Source: CAWGET01 sp963821715 (lineage in GTDB: Bacteria; Bacteroidota; Ignavibacteria; Ignavibacteriales; Melioribacteraceae). From it: a stretch of 64,000 nt of DNA. Position numbers and translations under genes: made by a program. The notes below the pieces were generated by a model. That model was not told where the DNA came from. It made no database searches and was given only the letters and a program-made list of their open reading frames with translations. Below are positions 1-9,500 of this stretch, piece by piece; positions within the stretch are counted from its first letter, which is position 1; the number at the start of each line of letters is the position of its first letter. The stretch spans positions 744,001 to 808,000 of the forward strand of contig CAWGET010000006.1 of the NCBI GenBank assembly GCA_963821715.1. Direction: 5' to 3'.

Positions 1-2402
1 TCAATACTTAATGGAAGAGTTACATTTGAGAGATTTAGATTTAGAACTTCGTCTCCATGGAAAACTCCATCGCCGGTCGTATCCATATTTACCAGACCGT
101 AAATTATATGATTGTTTTCAACTACCGGGATTACATCTCCCCCACCGGCTCCCACATCCGACGCTTTATTTACAACTACATCCGCGGGCAGTGTTAACTC
201 TATTCCGTCTACATAAGCGTCAGTTGGAGAAACCAGATTAAGAATAAGATTCAGATCGACAGTTCCCGGAGTTTTTGCGTAAACTGCTACTCCCGTTAAG
301 GTTGATGGAGAAACATCAAGAACTTTTCCAATCGAATCGGGGAAATTGGTTTCTTTCCAGGTTCCGTCGCTGTCTAAATAATAATGCTGCGTAGTGAAAA
401 ATACTTCGTATTCGTGTCCCGTCACTTTTGTGGGATCAACAACGGTTACAACAACTTCGGCGTCGGCGTTTCCCATATGTTCAACTTCAATCTGGTCTCC
501 GCGATTCGCGTTCAGCCGCTCACCGGGATTCATAGAATGTGGAACAGCAACAACTGCAGAAAGCGGATTTTCCAATACGTTTGGTACTGCGAGCGGATCG
601 GGATTATACGAATAAGAAGTAACAGCATAATAATAACGTGAACCGTTATTTAAATCTACTCCTCCGCTTAACAAATCGTTATCTATTTCCAACGATCTTT
701 TAATGCCGGAATCTGTTCCGAACTGAACCGGAGTTAATTCATCGGCTCCTGTCCGAGGATCAAATTCGAAACCATAAATAGTCTTCACTTGGTCAATTAC
801 ATCGTAAGTAGCGATTAATCTTGCTTCTTCTTTCGAAGCGGACTGAGAAGGAATCTGGTATACATTATATCCCTGGAATTCATATCCGCGTTCTCTGTAA
901 TTTTCCGTCTGCCTAACAGCCTGCGAGTCCCAATTCAAAATAATTTTCTGATCCAATTCCGTAGCAGTTACTATCGGTGCGTCTGCTCCGGTAGGAATCT
1001 GGAAGAAATTATCGTAGGCGTCTTGAGCTACTATATCGTAGTTCTTAAGAAGATCTACTGAGCCTAATCTATCGCCGCCAATAGCCGCAATCTGAGCTAC
1101 AACAACTTCCTGAACGTCGCCGGGCTGCATTGTAAAAGGACCGGAAGCCAATCCAATTCTTCTATCGCCCGCAGAAATCAATTGTCCGTCCAACCAACCG
1201 GTTCCCGCAACCGGATCGCCCGAAAGGGTGAATGTAGTCGGTTCCGCACCCAAATCTGCCGGAGTCTGGAAAAATTCGCCCGTTTTGCCGATCTTCCCCT
1301 GCATGAAGTTATAGAACTGTAAAGTTCCTTCGTAGGATTGAGTAGTAGGATCGGTAACCGATAAATCCGCTCTGGCAAAATAGTAAAAAGCGGTCATCGG
1401 AAGATTCTTTTTATCCAAAACTAATGTTCCGTTAACTATGGCGGTATCACCGGGAGAATCTACAACCGGACCCTGGAAAAAATCGAATCCAACAGCCGGA
1501 GGAGGAGTATCACCATATGTTGCATCAACAGGACTGGCGTTGTAAGCATAACCGAGGCTCAGAAGTGTATCACTTCCGGCAAAATCGTCGGACGCATCCC
1601 CAACATCGGGATCAGACCACATTGTAATGTACATATCTTCAAACGTATCATTACTTTTATTTATAATTGTATATTTTCTGAAGAACATATTTCCCAAAGG
1701 TCCACCTTGGGAATATGCCCAAATAGTTGCCTGCATTTCAATTCCCATCGGATTTGAACCGTAAAGATCGGTAGTATTATCCTGGTTCAGATCGTTGGCA
1801 ACAAACCAAATTGTCTGGCTCGCACCCGGAAATCCTGGTATATCAACCGAAGGATCATAAACACCGTTGGAATCGAGGTCGTTATAAGGTGCACCGTCTT
1901 CCGCAGGCCAATTCTGCCAGTCAGTGTCATACTGGGCAAATACTTCATCCTCGGAAACGCCCTCATTTCGAGCTTCATTTTCCAAGCTCGCGGTTCTATA
2001 ATCAGGTCTAACTCTGTAAATTCTGTTCTTATCCAGATTAGGATCCTCGGCAACTCCCGGAGATAAAATCTTACCGGGTTGAAGACCAGAACTGTAGGCA
2101 GAACCTCCGACGCGAATTTCTTCTCCGTTAACGTTGGCTCCCCATAAAAAACCAGATTCGAACACAGCTGTTTTACCGCTTCCTTTTGGAAACTCAAAAC
2201 CAGAATTTCCATTGTTATCAAGGTCTGAATCTCCGTTACTTCTGAAATACGTAGAGATATTATTTATATTCAGTTTTGTAACGTTTGGAATTCCGTTCGG
2301 TTTTCTCAACTTTTTCTTTTCACCTTCTGCCGCTGCATTGGAGAAGTACAAAAGTAAAGCCGCACAAACCAGCGCTATCTTAATAAATTTTAATTTTTTC
2401 AT
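1..2402 (-). CDS. Secreted protein of a TonB-receptor pair (3' end beyond window)
   Basis: An uninterrupted reverse-strand frame of about 800 codons runs from an ATG at 2402 off the left edge, so the C-terminus is missing. The start follows a GGGAG Shine-Dalgarno. The protein begins with a signal peptide (MKKLKFIKIALVCAALLLYF, then SNAAAEG). It continues with Asp/Asn-rich segments (DSDLDNNGNSGFEF, NDLDSNGVYDPS) and beta-rich regions that look fibronectin-III-like near residues 480-650. It lies 35 bp downstream of the TonB receptor, so the two are probably co-transcribed. Surface proteins of this kind in Ignavibacteria often end in a type IX secretion sorting domain, but that end is outside the window. 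The function is unknown; surface binding or processing of the receptor's substrate is only inference. Confidence 0.85.
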   Translation of the reverse strand, partial: MKKLKFIKIALVCAALLLYFSNAAAEGEKKKLRKPNGIPNVTKLNINNISTYFRSNGDSDLDNNGNSGFEFPKGSGKTAVFESGFLWGANVNGEEIRVGGSAYSSGLQPGKILSPGVAEDPNLDKNRIYRVRPDYRTASLENEARNEGVSEDEVFAQYDTDWQNWPAEDGAPYNDLDSNGVYDPSVDIPGFPGASQTIWFVANDLNQDNTTDLYGSNPMGIEMQATIWAYSQGGPLGNMFFRKYTIINKSNDTFEDMYITMWSDPDVGDASDDFAGSDTLLSLGYAYNASPVDATYGDTPPPAVGFDFFQGPVVDSPGDTAIVNGTLVLDKKNLPMTAFYYFARADLSVTDPTTQSYEGTLQFYNFMQGKIGKTGEFFQTPADLGAEPTTFTLSGDPVAGTGWLDGQLISAGDRRIGLASGPFTMQPGDVQEVVVAQIAAIGGDRLGSVDLLKNYDIVAQDAYDNFFQIPTGADAPIVTATELDQKIILNWDSQAVRQTENYRERGYEFQGYNVYQIPSQSASKEEARLIATYDVIDQVKTIYGFEFDPRTGADELTPVQFGTDSGIKRSLEIDNDLLSGGVDLNNGSRYYYAVTSYSYNPDPLAVPNVLENPLSAVVAVPHSMNPGERLNANRGDQIEVEHMGNADAEVVVTVVDPTKVTGHEYEVFFTTQHYYLDSDGTWKETNFPDSIGKVLDVSPSTLTGVAVYAKTPGTVDLNLILNLVSPTDAYVDGIELTLPADVVVNKASDVGAGGGDVIPVVENNHIIYGLVNMDTTGDGVFHGDEVLNLNLSNVTLPLSI

Positions 2403-2437
2403 TTATATTACTCCCAAATATTTACCAGAGATTTTTT

Positions 2438-5386
2438 TTAATACTCTAAACGGATACCCAACCGGATTTGACGAGGCGGCCCGTAGAAATAAGGAACCGT
2501 AAATAACGCCGGCGCGTTCTGGTATCTTTCGTAGTAATCAATATTTATTGCGTTGTATAATTCAACGTATTCCGGATTATTAGCCAGTTCTCCACTTAAC
2601 TGAGGATTACTTATGTATCCGTCGTCGCTTGGTGAACCGGTTCTTAGGAACACGTTTTCTATATTTTGACGATCTAACAGATTTATTACAAAAGCGTAAA
2701 TATTAAGATTTACACGATCGAATAATCTGAATGATTTATCGACTTTAAGATCGACCTGAAAAGTTGACGGCGTTGCAGAAGTATTAAGAGGTTCAACCGG
2801 TCTTCTGTCTCTCGCATCTCCTTCAAGATCCGCTCCGCCGATTCCCCGCGTAAACGGATGCCCGTTCGTAAACTGGGCGAGAAGTGATACTCCGAAATTG
2901 TGCAGAAGCATGGGGCCGTCGTTATCGCCGAATCTGTAATCAATGTTCATATTTCCTCTGAAAGAATTATTGAATGATAGAGGAGAAATATATTGAGGAG
3001 TAAAGATCGTCACTCCGTCCAAAGGTGCACCGACAATTCCTCTATTCGAATTCGGGAAAGAGCCGGTTCCTCGCGCGTCCTGGAATGAAACAGAAGCATT
3101 TGCAGCAAGCCGCGAAGTTCTGCGCATATTGAATGTAATTTCCAAGCCTTTCGTTGTGGCGAAATCGCCGTTCCTGTAAATATTATATCCTTTAAACTGA
3201 GAGCTTTTATCGGTCTGCTGTAGATCCAATACTACCTGATCTTTTATATCCTTATAATATCCGGTAATATCGAACGAAGCAAAATCGCCCACTTGCTGGG
3301 TAAACCCGATTTCATATTGGGTTGTGCGTGTAGGTCGAATATTGAAACCGACCGGAGTATTGATGAATAAACCTCCGACCAATTGATCGGATGTTGCTGT
3401 CAATCCTTGATAAATATCATTCAGTCGTGTCTGCTGAACAAATTTTCCGTATTGGGCGTGGAATACTGTTAAGTCCGTTACAGGGAATGAGATTCCGATA
3501 CGCGGACTTACTGCGTTAAAGCTCGGAACTTTCTTCAGCCCTTCTTGCTTAACAGCGCCGGAATTGAAATCAAAAGTCAAATCAGGTAACGTAGGATCCA
3601 CAAATTCAAAATTATCTACATCTATATAATCATAACGTAACCCAACATTAAGAATTATATCTTCGAAATCAATTTTATCCTGTACATAAGCTGAAGCAAA
3701 CACGGGATGTTTAGGTGCAAAAATTCCGTCTTCGTTAGTTTCGTTTCCTTCAAGATCATAACCGTAAGCGTTTACGCCTTGAGCGGCGTTTATTTCAGCG
3801 AGCGTCCGCCCCTGCGGATCATCAACAAGTTTAGCCAACGAGAAAACCCGTTCGTTACTAAACGAAAAATTTCTAATCGTATGGTATTCATAATCGCCAC
3901 CGAATTTAATGGAATGAACATCATCCACTAAAAGTGAAAAAGCTACATTTCCGGTTATATGTTCTCTTTTTGCCTTTAGATAGCCGGCTAATAAATCTCC
4001 GTAACCGTTAAAAGAAAAATCATATATATCAACTCTGTCCGGTCGCGTATATCTATCTTTATACTGGAAACCGAATTCCGCGTTCGCTAAACTGTCGCCG
4101 TAATTTTGGTAATCGTCTTTCAAATAGGGATCGTAAAGATCTCTCGTTTGATAGAAATACCCGCCTGAAACTTCATAAAACATTGTTGGCGATAAAATAT
4201 GCGTAAGTTTAATACTTCCGGTTCCGTTGCGGAAATCCTGCCGTTCAATTCTTCCTTCGTTTAAAATATTCGAAATATTTCCGGCATTTCTGTGACTATT
4301 AAAAGCGCGCATTCCGTCATTTTCGGAATAAGTTCCGGCAAGTTTTATTATGAACGGATTAAAGTTCAAATTAAAAGTTCCGGTATAAGTATAATTCTCA
4401 GCGGAATTTCCTTTAACCGGACCCGGACGATAAAGAAGATTTATTTCATCTCCCGAGACGGGATCGCTTATCAAGCCTAAATCTATACCGGGATACGGCT
4501 GCGGATTTGCGTCCCTCTGAAAACTGTAATTTACTAATCCGAAAAATCTCAATTTGTTGCTGAAGAATGGTCCGCCTACCGAAGCTGTAAGTTCATTATA
4601 TCCGTACCAGTATGCTCCCAATCTTTTATCGCCGTTATAATCGGCGCTGCTTCCTTCGAAGCCGATATTATCGGTAATGTATTCTACTGCCGCTTTAATT
4701 TCGGTTGATCCGGTTTTAAGCTGCTGCCTTATAATTCCGGCATTAGCCCCGCCGAATTCCGCCGTATATCCGCCAGCCTGCACCTGAATTTCTTCAACCG
4801 CATCCTGAACTACATTAACAGCGTTCCCCCCGGTCATCGGATCGTTTACAGAAACTCCTTCCAGATAATAACCTACTTCATCCAATCTTCCTCCGCGGAT
4901 GAATACGTTATTATCCTGTAAAACTACTCCGGCCGATAAACCGATGATATTGTTAACACCTCTTACCGGAAGTGCTTCAATATCTTCACTCGTGGTAATT
5001 CTTACTTTGTTAGTGTTATCCTTTACAACCAAAGGTTTGTCGGCTACAATTTCTACGGTGCCGACTTCAATCCCCTCCGGCGGAAGAGCAAAATTGATTT
5101 CGGTAGTAAGATCCGTGCTTACTCTAACGTTGGATATTGTAATGGATTGATATCCTATATATGAAGCCCTTAGTGTAAAAGTTCCAGTTTCCAGATTGCG
5201 GAGATGGTAAACTCCGTCCGCGTCGGTAGCGCTTCCTATTGCCGTTCCCTGAACTAATACGTTTGCGGCAATTAAAGGCTCGCCGGTTTGAAGATCGGTT
5301 ACCTTACCCTTTATAAGACCCTGCCCGTTTACTAAAGAAGACAGGAGCAATGCTAACAGAATAAGAAAAAATGTTTTTCGCTGCAT
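2438..5386 (-). CDS. TonB-dependent outer-membrane receptor with carboxypeptidase-regulatory domain
   Basis: The 982-residue protein has a signal peptide (residues 1-21), a CarboxypepD_reg-like beta-sandwich (about 22-110, GKVTDLQTGEPLIAANVLVQ), a plug domain (about 120-225, with VFIRGGRLDEVGYYLEG) and a long outer-membrane barrel ending in the aromatic strand RLGIRLEY. This is the layout of SusC-like and related TonB receptors of Bacteroidota, which take up large nutrients using proton-motive force. A strong AGGGGG Shine-Dalgarno precedes the start. The downstream gene encodes a secreted partner, and a two-component system lies just upstream. The substrate cannot be read from the sequence. 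Confidence 0.93.
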   Translation of the reverse strand: MQRKTFFLILLALLLSSLVNGQGLIKGKVTDLQTGEPLIAANVLVQGTAIGSATDADGVYHLRNLETGTFTLRASYIGYQSITISNVRVSTDLTTEINFALPPEGIEVGTVEIVADKPLVVKDNTNKVRITTSEDIEALPVRGVNNIIGLSAGVVLQDNNVFIRGGRLDEVGYYLEGVSVNDPMTGGNAVNVVQDAVEEIQVQAGGYTAEFGGANAGIIRQQLKTGSTEIKAAVEYITDNIGFEGSSADYNGDKRLGAYWYGYNELTASVGGPFFSNKLRFFGLVNYSFQRDANPQPYPGIDLGLISDPVSGDEINLLYRPGPVKGNSAENYTYTGTFNLNFNPFIIKLAGTYSENDGMRAFNSHRNAGNISNILNEGRIERQDFRNGTGSIKLTHILSPTMFYEVSGGYFYQTRDLYDPYLKDDYQNYGDSLANAEFGFQYKDRYTRPDRVDIYDFSFNGYGDLLAGYLKAKREHITGNVAFSLLVDDVHSIKFGGDYEYHTIRNFSFSNERVFSLAKLVDDPQGRTLAEINAAQGVNAYGYDLEGNETNEDGIFAPKHPVFASAYVQDKIDFEDIILNVGLRYDYIDVDNFEFVDPTLPDLTFDFNSGAVKQEGLKKVPSFNAVSPRIGISFPVTDLTVFHAQYGKFVQQTRLNDIYQGLTATSDQLVGGLFINTPVGFNIRPTRTTQYEIGFTQQVGDFASFDITGYYKDIKDQVVLDLQQTDKSSQFKGYNIYRNGDFATTKGLEITFNMRRTSRLAANASVSFQDARGTGSFPNSNRGIVGAPLDGVTIFTPQYISPLSFNNSFRGNMNIDYRFGDNDGPMLLHNFGVSLLAQFTNGHPFTRGIGGADLEGDARDRRPVEPLNTSATPSTFQVDLKVDKSFRLFDRVNLNIYAFVINLLDRQNIENVFLRTGSPSDDGYISNPQLSGELANNPEYVELYNAINIDYYERYQNAPALFTVPYFYGPPRQIRLGIRLEY

Positions 5387-5456
5387 TTTTCCCCCTAAAA
5401 AATGTATGAAAAAAAAGAAAAAAATTTACTGGAGATAAATAGATAAACAGAGTAGA

Positions 5457-5510
5457 TGATTTAAATCCGGTCCGTTTACCCAAGAGAAAAGTGAAACTGA
5501 TTTAAATCCG
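5457..5510. promoter_or_regulatory. Twin palindromic sites upstream of the TonB operon
   Basis: The 13-mer TGATTTAAATCCG occurs at 5457-5469 and again at 5498-5510 in the same orientation, 41 bp apart (about four helical turns). Its core GATTTAAATC is a perfect 10-bp palindrome. The copies lie 71-124 bp upstream of the receptor start codon, a suitable place for an activator or repressor site. The neighbouring NarL-type regulator is an obvious candidate to bind them, but that is inference. Confidence 0.45.
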
Positions 5511-5689
5511 TATCAAGATGCGCATAAGCTGTTTCCTCCTATTTTGTTGCTTTATGATTTTTACGATTGTTTATCTGCAAATAACAAATTGCAACCCGCT
5601 GAAACAATAGCGCGTTTATGTGGTTCTTAAAGCGTTTTAGGTGGGATGACCGGCTTTACCCGCATAAATATGCAGGCAGCTTGAGAAAC

Positions 5690-5776
5690 ATTGCAAAAAA
5701 GAATTGAAAAGAAGAATTGCACAAAATGATTAAACAGTGGAATTAAACAAAAGAATTAAAACAGAAGAACTGAAAG
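5690..5776. repeat. Degenerate GAATTAAACA-type tandem repeat
   Basis: About six imperfect units beginning GAATT or GATTAAAC follow each other at 12-14 bp intervals. The first 16 bases (ATTGCAAAAAAGAATT) recur exactly at 51756-51771 at the head of a second short array. The element is non-coding and AT-rich. Confidence 0.55.
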
Positions 5777-5851
5777 ATTGGTATTTTAGCCATTTATTTT
5801 GCGGACTTAAGGGTTAAAGCTCAACAAGTATAAAACAGGATAGAAAACTTA

Positions 5852-5921
5852 TTTGACTTTTGACCTTTGACTTCTGACTTCAGTCCTCTGTCATCTGGTT
5901 TCCAGCTTCTCGCGTTCTTAG
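5852..5921. repeat. 7-bp periodic degenerate repeat (GAARYNA family)
   Basis: On the reverse strand, which is the coding strand of the adjacent regulator gene, successive heptads read GAAGCTG, GAAACCA, GATGACA, GAGGACT, GAAGTCA, GAAGTCA, AAGGTCA and AAAGTCA. The array starts at the stop codon of the response regulator. Similar heptad arrays follow clpS (19775-19810) and the polyferredoxin gene (51986-52033). Confidence 0.65.
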
Positions 5922-6553
5922 ATTAATCCTTTCCGTATAGCTTTTGCAACTGCTTCTGATTGAGAGTGGACGTGAAGTTTTTTATAAATATTCCTGATAT
6001 GATGACGAACGGTATCAATACTGATGAACAGCGATTCAGCAATTTCGTGATAATTATTTCCTTCGGAAAGAAGGACTAAAACTTCTTTTTCCCGGCTTGT
6101 AAGATTGCTCTCATCCTCATTTGAAAGTGCTTGATTCTGTTGAAAAATATTTATCACCTTCCTCGCGATATGAGAACTCATCGGCGAACCTCCTTCCGAT
6201 ACTTCCTTTATTGCTTCGAGCAATCTGATAGGCGGAGTTTTTTTTATTAGATAGCCGCAAGCGCCCGAGCATAAAGCTTCGAAGACAAGATTACTTTCAT
6301 CGTAAATTGTCAGCATCAAAATATTGAGATCCGGTTTTATAAGTCTAGCTTTCTTTACTCCTTCAATCCCGTCCATTCCGGGTAAAGCAATATCCATCAA
6401 CACAACTCCGGCGTCCAATGAGGAAAGTTTGCTCAAAAAAGTTTCGCAATTGCTGTACGCGCCAATACAATTATAGCCGCTGGTTCCATTAATCAAGGCT
6501 GCTAACCCTTCCCTGATGTTATCATTATCTTCCACAATTGCTACGTTAATCAT
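5918..6553 (-). CDS. NarL/LuxR-family response regulator
   Basis: The protein has 211 residues, typical for the family. It has an N-terminal receiver domain (VAIVEDNDNIREGLAALI, with the phosphoacceptor Asp in VLMDIALPGMDG and a Lys in the KKTPP segment) and a C-terminal LuxR helix-turn-helix (LTSREKEVLVLLSEGNNYHEIAESLFISIDTVRHHIRNIYKKL). It should be phosphorylated by the sensor kinase encoded 1 bp upstream and then bind DNA as a dimer. The pair sits beside a TonB operon, which suggests control of that uptake system. The target is not proven by the sequence. Confidence 0.95.
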   Translation of the reverse strand: MINVAIVEDNDNIREGLAALINGTSGYNCIGAYSNCETFLSKLSSLDAGVVLMDIALPGMDGIEGVKKARLIKPDLNILMLTIYDESNLVFEALCSGACGYLIKKTPPIRLLEAIKEVSEGGSPMSSHIARKVINIFQQNQALSNEDESNLTSREKEVLVLLSEGNNYHEIAESLFISIDTVRHHIRNIYKKLHVHSQSEAVAKAIRKGLI

Positions 6554-6554
6554 T

Positions 6555-9500
6555 TTATCCCAAGAATTTTATATCTTTAAATCGTTCTGAAACGGAAGAA
6601 ACCTTTTTTACAGTTCCGGCTAAATAATTTATTTTGCCTATCTTACCTGTAAAAACAACCAGCGTTCCTCCTGTTCTGTTAGAATTATAACTTATATCTC
6701 CGCCAATTATTTTCGCGCGGTGCCTCATATTATCCAAACCATTTCCAAAATATTCTTTCGCATTATCGAATCCCTTTCCGTTATCGCTAAGAGATAATTT
6801 TATTACATTGCCGCGAACAAAGGCGTTAAGTATAATTTTGGAACAGCCGCTATGTTTAATACTGTTGTTTATCGCTTCCTTAAAAATAAGATATAAATGC
6901 TGTCTATATTCCATATGGAGTTTTACGTTATTCAGTTTTTCAAGATTATTTGTTTTGAAAGATATCCCGGCGTAATTTAAAAAATCGGAATAAGAATCTT
7001 TCAAACGAATTATAAGATCGTGAAGAGAATCCCTTTTTGGATTAACCATCCAGACAATGTCGCTCATATTATCAATAAGTTCACGCGCTCTTTCACTTAT
7101 CTTGTACGAACGGTTAGACGCTTCCTGATTAGCAAAAGTTATATCCTTCGCGATTAATTCGCTCAGGATGGAAATCTCCGTGAGTCCGGAGCCAACATTA
7201 TCGTGAAGATCGGCGGCTAATCTCGACTTTAATTTCTCAATAGCTAACAAACTTTTAACCCGCTGCGTAATTACAAAAGCAAAAAGCGAGATCAGGAATA
7301 CTCCGGTTAACAGAATGAACCACCAGGTTTTATAATATGGCGGAAGTATTTTGATATTAATCGACGCGCCTTTGGTATTCCATATTCCGTCATCGTTCGA
7401 ACCGATAACCTGGAAATTATATTCACCGGCTTCAAGATTTGTGTAATTTGCTATTCGACGGTCAGAGTTTACGTAATGCCACGATTTATCTAATCCCGTC
7501 AATTTATATGCATAATGATTCCCCTCGGGATTTGTATAATCAAGAGCGGCAAATTCAAATGAGAAAAAGTTTTCTTCGTGAGAAAGTGTAATTTCTTTCT
7601 TCTCACCGGGAACAAGCTGGTTGAAAATTTTAAACGAACTGATGACAATAGGTGGAATATACATATTATCTTTTATGCTGTCCGGGTAAAAATAATTTAA
7701 CCCGTTAACTCCGCCAAAAAACATTTCACCATCTTTACTTTTAAAGGAAGCGCCTCCGCTGAATTCCATGCTTTGCACACCATCCTTAATATCATATTGG
7801 TTCGAAGTAAAACTCTGCGGATTGAATTTTATTATTCCATTATCAGAACTCATCCAAAGATTGTTCTTATCGTCGATCAAAATACCATAAACTACGTCGG
7901 TTTCTACGCCGCCGATATCCATAACTCTGGTAAAATTCTTTTCTTCCCTGTTGAAACGGTTTACGCCCCCTCCGTAAGTTCCTATCCATAAATTAAAATT
8001 TTCATCTTCTGCAATCGCAATAATTTTATTTTCGCTAATACTCGTAGGATCATCGGGATCATTTTTATATGCAAAAAATTCGCCTGTGTTTTTGTCGAAT
8101 CTGTTTAATCCCCCGCCGTAAGTTCCAATCCATAAAATTCCTTCGTTGTCTTCAAAAATCGCATACACTCTGTCATCGCTTAGGGTTGTTGAGTCTTCCG
8201 GGTCGTTAAGATAAGCTTTAAATTTTATGTTGATGAGATCCCGCTTGTTAGTTATATTAACCTTATTTAAACCTCCTCCGAATGTGCCTACCCAAATTGT
8301 CGAGTCGGAATCGATATGGAGCGCCTGTACCTGATTGGCGGAAAGACTATTAAGGTCAAGTATCTCATTCCTAAAGCGGAAGAACTTTTCGTTTTTTTTA
8401 TCGAACAGATTCAATCCGCCCGAATAAGTTCCTATCCATAAATTACCGAGGCTATCTTCCCCGATAGAACGGATATGATTATCGCTCAAACTAAATTCGT
8501 CTTCCGGATCGTATTTAAAGGATTTATATTCATTCGTATTTAAATCAATTCTATTCAATCCGCCGTGATAGGTACCAACCCAAAGAAAATTTTCGTCATC
8601 TTTATGAATTGCCCAGACTACATTATTTGTAAGGGAGTTTTTGTTGGAAACCTGATGCGAAATCTTTCCAAATTTTACGAGATTCTTCTGAAGCAGGCTT
8701 ATTCCCTTTCCAAGTAAAGTCCCTATCCAGATTATACCCGACTTATCTTTACAAAGGGAAAGAATATTATCGTCGATTATGGAATTGTCGTCTAAAGGAT
8801 CGTGAGTATAAGCCGAAAATTTTTTTGAAGCAAAATCGAAAGTATTCAGTCCGCCGCCGAATGTTGCGATCCACAAATGTTTGTCATCCTCCACCATTGT
8901 AAGGATAATATCATTATTAACAGAATTATCTTCGCCTTCCCGATAGTGTCTAAATTCTGCATCACCTGAGATATTCTCTCTTTCACTTTCATGAAGACAA
9001 TTTAATCCGCCGCCGTATGTTGCAATCCACACATTTCCGAATTTATCTTCGCATACGCTCGTAATCCGGTCATCGCTTAAACTAAAATCATTCATCAAAC
9101 TATTTTTAAATCTTAAAAATTCTAAATCTTCATCAAATTTATTTCTTTCTTTCCTGTTCGCGTAATTTAAACCGCCTCCAAATGTTGCGACCCAAAGATC
9201 ATCGGATTTATCAAAGTAAACATGTTTAACTCTGTTATAACTTAAACTCCGATTGTCTTCCGCGTCGTAAAGATAACGTTTGAATTCGCCGGAAGTTTTA
9301 TTGTATTTTATTAATCCTTCACTCCATGTCCCCAACCAAATATTCCCGTCCCCATCTTGGGCAATAGAAGTAATCGTGTTGGAATTATTTCTTGAAAGAA
9401 AAATCGGGTAGCTGTAAAAATCTTCAATCCAGGGAATATCAGTTACATCATCCCTCGGAATGTTGATCCGGTGAAATTTTTCAGTCGCTCTGTCAAATTG

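Larger units (their letters stand above)
5387..5917. other. Intergenic region between the response regulator and the TonB operon
   Basis: This 531-bp stretch has no credible ORF. It must hold the TonB-operon promoter, because transcription runs leftwards from here. It contains two copies of a palindromic GATTTAAATC motif near the TonB start, an AT-rich array of GAATTAAACA-like units (5690-5776), and a 7-bp periodic repeat (5852-5921) directly after the response-regulator stop codon. Each is listed separately. Confidence 0.7.

Noticed and set aside
1787..2502. Open frames at 1787-2221 (reverse) and 2134-2502 (forward).
   Set aside because: They lie in other frames of the secreted protein and the TonB receptor ends, and show no coherent protein features.
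5852..5921. Heptad arrays as CRISPR repeats.
   Set aside because: Units are only 7 bp, there are no unique spacers, and no cas genes are present.
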